DNA of 64,000 nt from Amycolatopsis sp. FDAARGOS 1241 (GTDB lineage Bacteria; Actinomycetota; Actinomycetes; Mycobacteriales; Pseudonocardiaceae): positions 9,452,001-9,516,000 of the forward strand of contig NZ_CP069526.1 of NCBI RefSeq assembly GCF_016889705.1, in the 5' to 3' direction. Made by a program: the position numbers and the translations under genes. Position 1 is the stretch's first letter; the number at the start of each line of letters is the position of its first letter. This document shows positions 15,843-23,886 of the stretch, piece after piece. The notes under the pieces are model-generated. The model was not told the DNA's origin. It searched no databases and worked only from the letters and a program-made list of their open reading frames with translations.

Positions 15843-17738
15843 GTGGCCGATCACGCGACGTTCACACTCGCCGTCGTGGGCGCCGGGCCTCGTGGGGTCG
15901 GGGTCCTGGAACGGCTGTCCGCCAACGCCGCCGAACTGCTGGGCGGACGGCGGTTCGTGGTGCACCTCATCGACCCGTTCCCGGCCGGGCCGGGGCGGGT
16001 GTGGCGGTACGAGCAGTCGCCGCTGCTGCGGATGAACTCGATGCCCGAGGACGTCACGGTGTACACCGACGAAACGGTGCGCATGGAGGGACCGGTCACG
16101 CCCGGACCGTCGCTCATCGAGTGGGCGCGGCAGGTGCGCTCCGGCGAGATCGGCTACCCCGTGCCGCCCGACCTGCGCGCCGAGTTCGACGCGCTGGCCA
16201 GTACCGACTTCCCGAGCCGACGGCTGCAGAGCCTGTACCTGCGGTGGTTCTACGAGAAGCTGCTCGCCGAACTGCCGGCCGGCCTGGAGGTCGTGGAGCA
16301 CCGCAGCGCGGCTGTCGCGATCGAGGACGGCCCACCGCAGCGCGTGCGGCTCGGCAACGGTGAGGTGCTGACGGCCGACGCCGTGCTGCTGACCGTCGGG
16401 CACCTCGACGCGCAGCCCGACCCCGCGGAGAGCCTGCTGGAGTCCTTCGCCGCGCGCCACGACCTGCAGTACCACCCGGCGGGCTACACCGCCGACGTCG
16501 ACTACTCCGCCGTGCCGGCCGGCGAGCCCGTGCTGGTGCGCGGCTTCGGCCTCGCGTTCGTCGACCTGATGCTGCTGCTCACCGAAGGCCGCGGCGGCCG
16601 CTTCGAGGACCTGCCGGGCGGTGGTCTGCGCTACCACCCGAGCGGCGCCGAGCCCGTGCTGCACGTGGGGTCCCGTCGCGGCGTGCCGTACCACGCGAAG
16701 ACGGGCTACCGGCTGCGCGGGAAACCGTTGCAGCTGCCCAGGTTCTTCGATTCGTACGCGATCGAGAAGCTGTGCGGGAAGCCCGCGCCGCTGGATTTCC
16801 GCGCGGATGTCTGGCCCCTGATCGCCAAAGAACTCGCGTGGGCGTACTACACCGAGCTGTTCACCGGTCACCCCGACCGCGTGCGCACGGACTTCGCGGT
16901 GTTCGCCGACGCGTTCGCGGACCTGGCCTGGGGAACGTCCGAACTGGACAGTCTGATCGCGGCCGCCGTGCCCGCCGAGGAGGACCGGCTGGACCTCGCG
17001 AGACTGGACCGGCCGTTCGGGGGTGAGTGGTTCGAGTCCGCGGAGCAGTTCGGCAAGGCCGTGCGCGAGTACGTCGAAGCCGACCTCGCGCGGCGGGCGG
17101 ACCAGCGCTTCAGCGCGGACCTCGGGGCGTTCATGGCTCTGCTGTCGGTGGTCGGCCAGCTGCCCGCGCTGCTCATGACGGGCAGGCTCTCGGCCGCGTC
17201 GCAGGTCGCGGACCTGGACGGCTGGTTCAAGGGCTTCTTCTCCTACTACGCGAGCGGCCCGCCGCCGCGCCGGCTGGAGGAGCTGCTCGCGCTCGCGGAC
17301 GCCGGACTCGTGTCGTTCCTGGGCGCGGACTTGCTGGTGACGGCCGAAGAAGACGCGGGCGTCTTCGTCGCCTCGAGCTCCAGCTTCCCCGACGTCGTCA
17401 CGGCTCGGACGCTGATCGAGGCCCGCCTGCCGGAGGCGAGCGTGCCGCGGGTGTCCGACGCGCTGCTGCAGCAGATGCGCGACGCGGGCACGCTCGCCGA
17501 GGAGCAGGTGCCGGACACCGCCGGCGCGGACCTGCCGTCCGGCCGCATCGCGACCCGCATCACCGACTCCCGCCTGCTCGACGCCGCCGGCACGCCTCAC
17601 CCGCGCCGCTTCGCCATGGGCGTGCACACGACCATCCGCTCACCGGGTGCCTTCACCCGCCCGCGGACCAACGCGATCATGTTCCGCCAGAACGACGCGC
17701 TGGCCCGCGAGCTGCTGCGGATGGAGCCCGAGGGCTAG
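15843..17738 (+). CDS. FAD/NAD(P)-binding protein (NAD_binding_9 type)
   Basis: A 631-residue protein. The N-terminal Rossmann motif is VVGAGPRGVGVLERL (residues about 10-24), followed by RMNSMPEDVTVYTDE and PSRRLQSLYLRWFYE, hallmarks of the large actinobacterial FAD-NAD(P)-binding family. A second nucleotide-binding stretch, PVLVRGFGLAFVDLMLLL, lies near residue 225. The C-terminal two thirds are mostly helical. The reaction is unknown; relatives are proposed N-hydroxylase-like flavoproteins. It starts at GTG 15843, stands alone and is followed by a region with an IS remnant. Confidence 0.8.
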   Translation: MADHATFTLAVVGAGPRGVGVLERLSANAAELLGGRRFVVHLIDPFPAGPGRVWRYEQSPLLRMNSMPEDVTVYTDETVRMEGPVTPGPSLIEWARQVRSGEIGYPVPPDLRAEFDALASTDFPSRRLQSLYLRWFYEKLLAELPAGLEVVEHRSAAVAIEDGPPQRVRLGNGEVLTADAVLLTVGHLDAQPDPAESLLESFAARHDLQYHPAGYTADVDYSAVPAGEPVLVRGFGLAFVDLMLLLTEGRGGRFEDLPGGGLRYHPSGAEPVLHVGSRRGVPYHAKTGYRLRGKPLQLPRFFDSYAIEKLCGKPAPLDFRADVWPLIAKELAWAYYTELFTGHPDRVRTDFAVFADAFADLAWGTSELDSLIAAAVPAEEDRLDLARLDRPFGGEWFESAEQFGKAVREYVEADLARRADQRFSADLGAFMALLSVVGQLPALLMTGRLSAASQVADLDGWFKGFFSYYASGPPPRRLEELLALADAGLVSFLGADLLVTAEEDAGVFVASSSSFPDVVTARTLIEARLPEASVPRVSDALLQQMRDAGTLAEEQVPDTAGADLPSGRIATRITDSRLLDAAGTPHPRRFAMGVHTTIRSPGAFTRPRTNAIMFRQNDALARELLRMEPEG

Positions 17739-18087
17739 CTCCGGACCCGACGGCGAGTTCGAGCTCAAACCCGCCCTCGGAAGCGTTGAAGACGCAGAGT
17801 TGCGGTCGGGATGGTCTGGCAGCCCGTCGCCGGCGCCGCGCAGGCGAAGGTACGGCGAGCAGTCCGACGGCCAGTACCAGGCCGCCGGCGAGGGGCCACG
17901 CGGTGAGGTGGTGGCAAATCTTCATGGAGTCGATCTTGGTCGTGAGAACCGCCCGGCGCAAACGTCTACCACCCCATATCCGGGTGCCCCGCTCACATGG
18001 GAAAGCACGGTCTTCGCGGGGATGTGCGCGCCGGTAGCGTGGTGCGAGGCGAGGGCCGGTATCTCGAAGTCGCGTGAGGTCGTGGGG
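17739..18087. other. Gap with a possible decayed small membrane protein
   Basis: On the minus strand from 17925 a frame reads MKICHHLTAWPLAGGLVLAV, a likely transmembrane segment with GC-rich third positions. After about 30 codons the coding signal moves to another frame (YLRLRGAGDGLPDHPDRN). This looks like a small membrane protein with a frameshift, or chance. The rest is probably debris linked to the IS5 remnant at 18088-18228. No other feature is seen. Confidence 0.3.
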
Positions 18088-18228
18088 GGAATACCGATAG
18101 GTGATCCCCTCGACCACCGCCCGCGCAGCCGAGAGCGGCCGACCACGCTTACCCGTCCGGACCGGCAGCAAGTCCTCGATCAACGCCCACTGACCATCCG
18201 ACAACAGCCGAAACCGTGACACGCCCAC
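18088..18228 (-). mobile_element. IS5-family transposase N-terminal remnant
   Basis: The first 47 codons read MGVSRFRLLSDGQWALIEDL and LLPVRTGKRGRPLSAARAVVEGITYRY, the DNA-binding start of an IS5/IS4-type transposase (DUF4096-like). The expected CGIxWRDLP catalytic region never follows; the frame continues into unrelated sequence. No DDE residues and no inverted repeats can be placed. It is a truncated relic marking a past insertion between the FAD-binding and lipoprotein genes. Confidence 0.75.
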
Positions 18229-18298
18229 ACAAACTCAGCGTCCAACCACAACTTGTGCCGGACACGCCCTGGATCCGGCGATGGCGTTCAGCGCCGGC

Positions 18299-19621
18299 TC
18301 AGTTTTTGACCGGGTACGCCTGCGGTGTGCCGTTCTTGTCGGCGGTGATGCCGGCATACCTGCTGACCACGACCGGCGCCGCGCCGACGTCCTCAGTGGA
18401 CCGGTCCTTGCCCGTTTTGGCGTCCAGCACGATCGGTTGTCCCCCTGGGGTTTTGCCGTAGAGCGCACCGTGCCAGGCGGCGGTGACGTCGGGGGCTACG
18501 CGGTTGGCGGCCTCGTCGGGCAGGGTCCAGAGTTTCGCGGCGGTTTTCGCGTCGTAGGCGGTGAGCACGCCTTCTTCGTTGCACACCAGCACCGACTGCT
18601 GGTCGTAGAAGCACTCGCCGTAGGCGCGGGAGCCGAAGCCGCCCTCGCCTTCGACCTTCGCCTTCTCCGCGCCGGTGGCGGGGTCGAGGAACAGCAGGAA
18701 GGGGTGGCCGGAGCCGTAGTCGGTGCGATTGACCACGACCAGCGCCGGATCGGCGGGCACCATGGTGAGCTGGGAGGACTCGCGCGCACCGACCCACTTC
18801 TGCTGCCCGGTAACCAAGCCGAGAGCGGTGGCCTGGGTCATCGAGGAGTTCTCGGCCACGTTGTAGTCGGTGCCGACGAGGATGTCGCCGTGGAGGCTGC
18901 CGGCGTCGTAGTCCTTGCGCTGCCACAGGGTTTTGCCGCTGGCGGGATCGAGCGCGACCGTGACGTGCTCCTCGTCCTGGCGGCTGTAGCGGGCGATCAC
19001 GGCCTTGTCGGTGACGGCGACGACCTCGGTGACGGCGTTGCCGGCGTCGGCGTACTGGTCGTCGGACACCTTGAGGTCGGCCTGCCACGCCTTGGTGCCC
19101 TTCTCGGCGTCCGCGGCGACGACCGACAGCGCGAGGTAAGCCGGGGTGGTGCCCTTCTCCGGCATCACAACCGGGACGGCGGCGACGGCGAGCTTGTCGG
19201 TGACCGCCGGTGGGCGCGGCCCGGTGGGGTTGACGAACGGCCCGCTCTGGTTGTTCGGGTCGCCGGGGACACCCTTGATCGGGACGCTCCACTTCTGCTT
19301 GCCGGTCAGCACGTCCACCGCGTTCATCGCGGTCGGCGTGATGACGTAACCCGTGCGCTCGCGCAAGGTGACGAACGTCGACACGACGTTGCCGGCCACG
19401 TTGGCGCGCAGTGCTTCAGCGGGCAGGCCGACGGCGGCGCCGGCGTCGAACGCGGTGGGTGGATCGGCGGTCTTGGCCGCGGGTTCGGCGGACGTCGGTG
19501 GATGTGCGCCGGGCACCGGACCGATCGGCCCCGAGGCGCTGCCGCCGCCAGTCCCGTCGCCACAGCCGGCGACAGCGACCGCTGTCCCCAGGCACGCCAT
19601 GATGACCAGTGTTCGTCGCAT
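18299..19621 (-). CDS. PQQ-like beta-propeller lipoprotein
   Basis: A 440-residue exported lipoprotein. A signal peptide begins MRRTLVIMACLGTAVAVAGC, with lipobox VAGC. A Ser/Gly/Pro-rich linker follows, then repeated blades of the quinoprotein/WD-like type: VDVLTGKQKWSVP, LDPASGKTLWQ, LGLVTGQQKWVG, YDAKTAAKLWTLP and LDAKTGKDR. No PQQ-binding residues can be claimed; the family is mostly structural. The ATG at 19621 is preferred because GGAAGG lies nine bases upstream; ATG 19627 is too close to it. It is divergent from another lipoprotein gene. Confidence 0.8.
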   Translation of the reverse strand: MRRTLVIMACLGTAVAVAGCGDGTGGGSASGPIGPVPGAHPPTSAEPAAKTADPPTAFDAGAAVGLPAEALRANVAGNVVSTFVTLRERTGYVITPTAMNAVDVLTGKQKWSVPIKGVPGDPNNQSGPFVNPTGPRPPAVTDKLAVAAVPVVMPEKGTTPAYLALSVVAADAEKGTKAWQADLKVSDDQYADAGNAVTEVVAVTDKAVIARYSRQDEEHVTVALDPASGKTLWQRKDYDAGSLHGDILVGTDYNVAENSSMTQATALGLVTGQQKWVGARESSQLTMVPADPALVVVNRTDYGSGHPFLLFLDPATGAEKAKVEGEGGFGSRAYGECFYDQQSVLVCNEEGVLTAYDAKTAAKLWTLPDEAANRVAPDVTAAWHGALYGKTPGGQPIVLDAKTGKDRSTEDVGAAPVVVSRYAGITADKNGTPQAYPVKN

Positions 19622-19811
19622 GTGCATCGACCTTCCCCACAAAGACCATTGCTCCGACGGAGCCATCGCGGACGATAGCCGACAAACGGCCGCCGGTGTG
19701 GCAGTTCACGCAAATGTGTAACAGTCCCCTGCTTGAGGCGCTAGATTCAGCCTCGTCACCCGGCCTCTGTCGCTATCCTCCAAACGATCACCGCAGCCTG
19801 AAAGGTGCCTC

Positions 19812-20366
19812 ATGTCCGCTCGCGCACTCTCTGTCCTGACCGTGGGCACTGCCCTGCTGATCGCCGGATGCTCGAGCTCGGAAGGCGGCACGGCGCTGCC
19901 GGCTTCGTCGAGCGCCGCGACGGGCTCGACCACGGCGTCGATCACCGCCTCGGCCCCGACGACCACGTCGAACCCGCCGTCCACGTCGACACAGCCGGCC
20001 ACCTCGGCTGTGTCGAGCTCGGTCGACGGCGCCATCCAGCGCTACGAGGCGTTCCTCGGCGCCATCGGCCGGGAAGACGTGACGACGGTCTGCGAAATCG
20101 CCGGCCCGGCCGCCAAGAAGGCGGAGGACGAGGGCTTCGGGCCGTGCGAGCAGACGATCCCGATCACCTTCCAGATGATCTCCCCCACACAGAAGCGCGC
20201 CTTGCGCAGCGCCACCGTCGACGAGTCACGCATCACCGAGGACAGCGCGACGAAGGTCGAAATCCCGGCCAGCGCCGTCAAGGCCAGTGTCAAGTTCACC
20301 GACAGCGACCTCGGCGACGCGACCATGGAGTACCGCGGCGGCAAGTGGTACGTCGTCGACAACTGA
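19812..20366 (+). CDS. Hypothetical lipoprotein
   Basis: A 184-residue lipoprotein with signal LSVLTVGTALLIAGC. About 50 residues of Ser/Thr/Pro-rich linker precede a small domain from about residue 75 (IQRYEAFLGAIGREDVTTVC) to YRGGKWYVVDN. The domain resembles the NTF2/DUF4878-like folds common in exported actinobacterial proteins: a helix start with a Cys pair and a closing strand with GGKWYV. The ligand and role are unknown. It is the last gene before the catabolic block and is not part of it. Confidence 0.7.
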   Translation: MSARALSVLTVGTALLIAGCSSSEGGTALPASSSAATGSTTASITASAPTTTSNPPSTSTQPATSAVSSSVDGAIQRYEAFLGAIGREDVTTVCEIAGPAAKKAEDEGFGPCEQTIPITFQMISPTQKRALRSATVDESRITEDSATKVEIPASAVKASVKFTDSDLGDATMEYRGGKWYVVDN

Positions 20367-20383
20367 GGCGCTGGAGAAAGCCA

Positions 20384-20435
20384 CAACCGCTCCGGCCGGC
20401 TCCGCTGGTCGCCGCGCCTCCGCCGTTTCTAGCGT
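20384..20435 (+). promoter_or_regulatory. Promoter element shared with 28141-28191
   Basis: CAAC (20384) is followed 30 bp later by GCGCCT (20414-20419) and then TAGCGT (20430-20435), a plausible -10 element 31 bp before the dehydrogenase start. The same three elements at the same spacing (within 1 bp) occur upstream of the third LLM gene. A common activator, perhaps the PucR regulator of this block, may bind both. Confidence 0.45.
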
Positions 20436-20465
20436 GGAGGCGTAGGCGGACCGGAAGGGCGGCAC

Positions 20466-21737
20466 ATGACCTGGGACTTCTCCACGGAACCGGAGTTCGC
20501 GGCGAAGCTGGACTGGGCGCGGGAGTTCGTGCGCAGCGAGATCTACCCGCTGGAGGTGCTCGACCTCGACCACCAGGGGTTCCGGCGCATCGCGAAACCG
20601 TTGCAGCAGCAGGTGAAGGACCACGGGTTGTGGGCCGCGCACCTGGGGCCCGAGCTGGGCGGCCAGGGCTACGGGCAGCTGAAGCTCGGGCTGCTGCACG
20701 AGATCCTCGGCACCAGCGAGTTCGCGCCGTACGTCTTCGGGTGCCAGGCGCCGGACTCCGGCAACGCCGAGCTGCTGGCCATCGCGGGGACCGAGGCGCA
20801 GAAAGTCCGGTGGATGCGGCCGTTGCTCGACGGCACGCTGCTGTCGGCCTTCTCCATGACCGAGCAGGGCACCGGCTCCGACCCGCGCCAGTTCACCACG
20901 AACGCCCTGCTCGAGGGCGACGAGTGGGTGCTCAACGGCGCGAAGTGGTTCGTGGGCAACGCTTCCCGCGCCGACTTCCACATCGTGATGGCCGTGACGG
21001 AGCCCGGCGCCGATCCGCACCACCGCATGTCGATGCTGATCGTCCCGACCACCGCGGCGGGGATCACCACGCGCGAGATCGGGCTGATGAACGACCCGGA
21101 GCACCGCAACCCCATCTGGTCGCACTGCGAGGTCGGGTACGACAACGTGCGGATCCCGCGGGAGAACCTGCTCGGCGAGCGCGGTGAAGCGTTCGCGCTC
21201 GCGCAGAAACGCCTGGGGCCCGGGCGCATCCACCACTGCATGCGCTGGATCGGCGTGTGCCGGCGCGCGTTCGACATGCTGTGCGAGCGCGCGGTGAGCA
21301 TCGACGTGCACGGCGGGCCGCTCGCGGACAAGCAGACGATCCAGAACTGGGTCGCCGACAGCGCCGCGCAGATCGAGTCCGCGCGCCTGCTCACGCTGCA
21401 CACCGCGTGGCAGATCGACCAGGTCGGGGCGCAGGCCGCGCGGACCGGGATCGCGATGATCAAGTACCACGGCGCCACCGTGCTGCACGACGTGATCGAC
21501 CGCGCGATCCAGGTCCACGGCTCGCTCGGGTTCTCCACCGACATGCCGCTGGAGCAGATGTACCGCTGGGCGCGCGCGGCCCGCATCTACGACGGGCCGG
21601 ACGAGGTGCACCGCGTGACCGTCGCGCGGCGGCTGCTCAAGCCGTACCAGCCGGCGAAGGTGCCGACGGAGCACATCCCGACGCGGCGGGCCGCGGCGCT
21701 GGAGCGCTTCCGCGAGCAGCTGGACCTGGCGTTATGA
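20466..21737 (+). CDS. Acyl-CoA dehydrogenase (ACAD10/11-, LvaC-like context)
   Basis: A 423-residue FAD acyl-CoA dehydrogenase. FSMTEQGTGSDP (substrate/FAD loop) lies near residue 135, WVLNGAKWFVGNA near 160, and the C-terminal helices have QVHGSLGFSTDMPLEQMYRWARAARIYDGPDEVH, where the flavin contacts lie. The usual alpha,beta-dehydrogenation uses a Glu base; which residue serves here cannot be fixed. The gene overlaps the kinase gene by 4 bp (ATGA). This tight ACAD-kinase pairing matches mammalian ACAD10/11 and levulinate LvaA/LvaC, where the kinase phosphorylates a 4-hydroxyacyl-CoA and the ACAD eliminates the phosphate. Confidence 0.88.
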   Translation: MTWDFSTEPEFAAKLDWAREFVRSEIYPLEVLDLDHQGFRRIAKPLQQQVKDHGLWAAHLGPELGGQGYGQLKLGLLHEILGTSEFAPYVFGCQAPDSGNAELLAIAGTEAQKVRWMRPLLDGTLLSAFSMTEQGTGSDPRQFTTNALLEGDEWVLNGAKWFVGNASRADFHIVMAVTEPGADPHHRMSMLIVPTTAAGITTREIGLMNDPEHRNPIWSHCEVGYDNVRIPRENLLGERGEAFALAQKRLGPGRIHHCMRWIGVCRRAFDMLCERAVSIDVHGGPLADKQTIQNWVADSAAQIESARLLTLHTAWQIDQVGAQAARTGIAMIKYHGATVLHDVIDRAIQVHGSLGFSTDMPLEQMYRWARAARIYDGPDEVHRVTVARRLLKPYQPAKVPTEHIPTRRAAALERFREQLDLAL

Positions 21738-22738
21738 CGGCGCAGCTGCTGCAACGGCCACTCTCCGACTGGCTCACCGGGCGCACGGGCGACCCCGGGC
21801 CGTGGGAGCTCAAGCGGCTGACTGGAGGGAACTCCAACGAGACGTGCCTGGTCTCCGGCGCCGACGCGCGGTTCGTGCTGCGGCGGCCGCCGAGCCACGC
21901 GTTGTCGGCGTCGGCGCACAGCGTCGCTCGCGAGCACCGGCTGCTGAGCGCGCTCGCGCCGACGCCGGTGCGGGCGCCTCGGCCCATCGCGTTGTGCGAG
22001 GACCCCGAGGTGCCGCTGGCGCCGTTCCTGGTGATGGAGCACGTGCGCGATTCCGTGTCGATCACGGACACGCTGCCGTACCCGGAGGCGGCTGTCACGA
22101 AAGTCGCCGACGAGGTCGTCGACGCCCTCGCCGCCGTGCACACGCTCGACTGGCGGGCGGCCGGCCTCACCGGCTTCGGCCGGCCCGAACGGTTCCTCGA
22201 CCGGCAGGTAACGCGCTGGTACCGCCAGTGGGAGGGTATCGCGCGGCGGCCGCTGCCGGCCATGCCGAAGATCGCCACCTGGCTCGACGAACACCAGCCG
22301 GAAGGCAGTCCGCCGGCCTTGTTGCACGGCGACTTCCACCTCGACAACTGCCTGTTCGCCACGCACGAGCCCCGGCTGACCGCCGTGATCGACTGGGAGA
22401 TGGCGACGATCGGCGACCCATTGCTCGACCTCGGCCTGCTGCTCGCGCTGTGGGGCGAGCGCGGCACGGCGATGCCCGCCATCCAGGCCGTGTCCCGCGT
22501 TCCCGGCGCGCCCGGCCGCGGCCACCTGCTCGCGCGTTACGAGGACGCCGTGGGCCGCACGATCCCGGACATCCGCTACTACCGCTGCCTCGCGCTGTTC
22601 AAGCTCGCCGCGATCGTCGAAGCGGCGTGGTCGCAGTTTCTGACCGGAGAACTCACCACCGACTACGCCGCCGCGCTGGAGCACGACGTGCCGGCGCTGC
22701 TGGACGACGCGCTGGCGACGGCGGGGGCGACGCCGTGA
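21734..22738 (+). CDS. APH-type phosphotransferase (LvaA/ACAD11-kinase-like)
   Basis: A 334-residue aminoglycoside phosphotransferase-fold kinase. The nucleotide site opens LTGGNSNETCLVSG and FVLRRPP (the ATP-binding Lys replaced by Arg-Arg, as in the ACAD11 group). The catalytic loop is LLHGDFHLDNCLF with its Asp and Asn, and the metal-binding site is VIDWEMATIGDPLLDLG. These match the hydroxyacyl-CoA kinases more than antibiotic kinases. The ATG at 21734 overlaps the dehydrogenase stop. Probable role: phosphorylation of a hydroxyacyl-CoA for elimination by the dehydrogenase (inferred). Confidence 0.85.
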   Translation: MTAQLLQRPLSDWLTGRTGDPGPWELKRLTGGNSNETCLVSGADARFVLRRPPSHALSASAHSVAREHRLLSALAPTPVRAPRPIALCEDPEVPLAPFLVMEHVRDSVSITDTLPYPEAAVTKVADEVVDALAAVHTLDWRAAGLTGFGRPERFLDRQVTRWYRQWEGIARRPLPAMPKIATWLDEHQPEGSPPALLHGDFHLDNCLFATHEPRLTAVIDWEMATIGDPLLDLGLLLALWGERGTAMPAIQAVSRVPGAPGRGHLLARYEDAVGRTIPDIRYYRCLALFKLAAIVEAAWSQFLTGELTTDYAAALEHDVPALLDDALATAGATP

Positions 22739-22839
22739 CGTTGGAGCAGCCCACAACGCCACCCGCGATCGGGGCTGGCCCGCCGCCGGGCGGCTGAGCA
22801 CGGTGTGAGGAGCAGGCGAACGTCGACAAAGGAGACGGC

Positions 22840-23886
22840 GTGACCGATCAAGAAGTCAACTTCGGGCTCTGGTACGACTTCCGCAACCCCGAGCAGTGGT
22901 TCCGGCCGTTCTCCACCCTCTACCGCGAGGCGCTGGACCAGCTCGCGTGGGCGGAGAGCATCGGCATCGGCTCGGTGTGGCTGACGGAGCACCACTTCTG
23001 CGAGGACGGCTACACGCCCTCGCCCTACACGCTCGCGGCCGCCATCGGCGAGCGCACGAAGAGAATGCGCATCGGCACGAACCTGGTGATCGCGCCGCTG
23101 CACAACCCGGTGCGCCTCGCCGAGGACGCCGCCACGCTGTCGCTGCTCACCGGCGGCCGCTTCGACCTCGGGCTCGGTCAGGGCTACTGGGCTCCCGAAT
23201 TCGCCGCGTTCGACCGCAACCTCAAGCACCGGCCGAGCCTGCTCGAAGAGAGCGTCGCGGTGATCCGCCAGGCGTGGTCGGGTGAGGAGAAACCGTTCGA
23301 GGGCAAGCGGTTCCAGCTGCCTTCGGTGAAGATCACGCCGAAGCCCGAGACGACGCCGAAGCTGCTCGTCGGCGCGATGGCCGAGCCGGCCATCGAACGC
23401 GCGGCGCGCATCTCCGACGGGTTCCTCAGCACCCAGAACGCGCACCAGCAGTCCTATGTGGACGCCCTGGATCGCGTGGGCAAGTCCTCGGCCGACGGCG
23501 AGATCTACGCCGGTCAGTGGGCCGTGATCGCGGAGGACCCGGAACGCGAGTGGGCGCGCATCGGGCAGCACGCGCTGTACCAGCTGAACAACTACATCCA
23601 GTGGGGTGCGTTCGGCCCGCCGGACGTCGTGCCGAAGTTCGAGACCGCGGACCAGATCGTCGAAGGCGGCGCGTTCCAGCTGTGGGACCCGGCCACGGCC
23701 GTCGACGAGCTGACGGCGCTGCTGCGCGGCCGGCCGCAGATCAAGGACGTGCACTTCTGGGCCCAGCTGCCCGGCGAACCGGTGGACAGCGGTTCGGCGC
23801 GCATCGAACTGCTCGCGACGAAGATCGTGCCGCAGGTCCGTTCGCGGCTGGCCGATAACACCGAGACGGCGGAGGTGGCGGGGTGA
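22840..23886 (+). CDS. LLM-class flavin-dependent oxidoreductase A
   Basis: A 348-residue bacterial luciferase-like TIM-barrel flavoprotein. The N-terminus NFGLWYDFRNP is followed by IGSVWLTEHHFCEDGYTPSP, RIGTNLVIAPLHNPVRLAEDAATL and GGRFDLGLGQGYW, the flavin-phosphate loop of the FMN class. It starts at GTG 22840 with AAAGGAG upstream. Its stop overlaps the ligase start (GTGA). Members include type II Baeyer-Villiger monooxygenases such as the diketocamphane enzymes and other monooxygenases; the flavin reductase and RibBA genes in the same block favour FMN over F420. Confidence 0.85.
   Translation: MTDQEVNFGLWYDFRNPEQWFRPFSTLYREALDQLAWAESIGIGSVWLTEHHFCEDGYTPSPYTLAAAIGERTKRMRIGTNLVIAPLHNPVRLAEDAATLSLLTGGRFDLGLGQGYWAPEFAAFDRNLKHRPSLLEESVAVIRQAWSGEEKPFEGKRFQLPSVKITPKPETTPKLLVGAMAEPAIERAARISDGFLSTQNAHQQSYVDALDRVGKSSADGEIYAGQWAVIAEDPEREWARIGQHALYQLNNYIQWGAFGPPDVVPKFETADQIVEGGAFQLWDPATAVDELTALLRGRPQIKDVHFWAQLPGEPVDSGSARIELLATKIVPQVRSRLADNTETAEVAG

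Noticed and set aside
15579..17627. 682-codon minus-strand open frame
   Set aside because: It is antisense to the FAD/NAD(P)-binding protein and shows no recognisable domain.
21734..22738. Aminoglycoside phosphotransferase
   Set aside because: The APH fold is shared, but the DWEMATIGDPLLDLG motif and the dehydrogenase overlap point to an acyl-CoA kinase.
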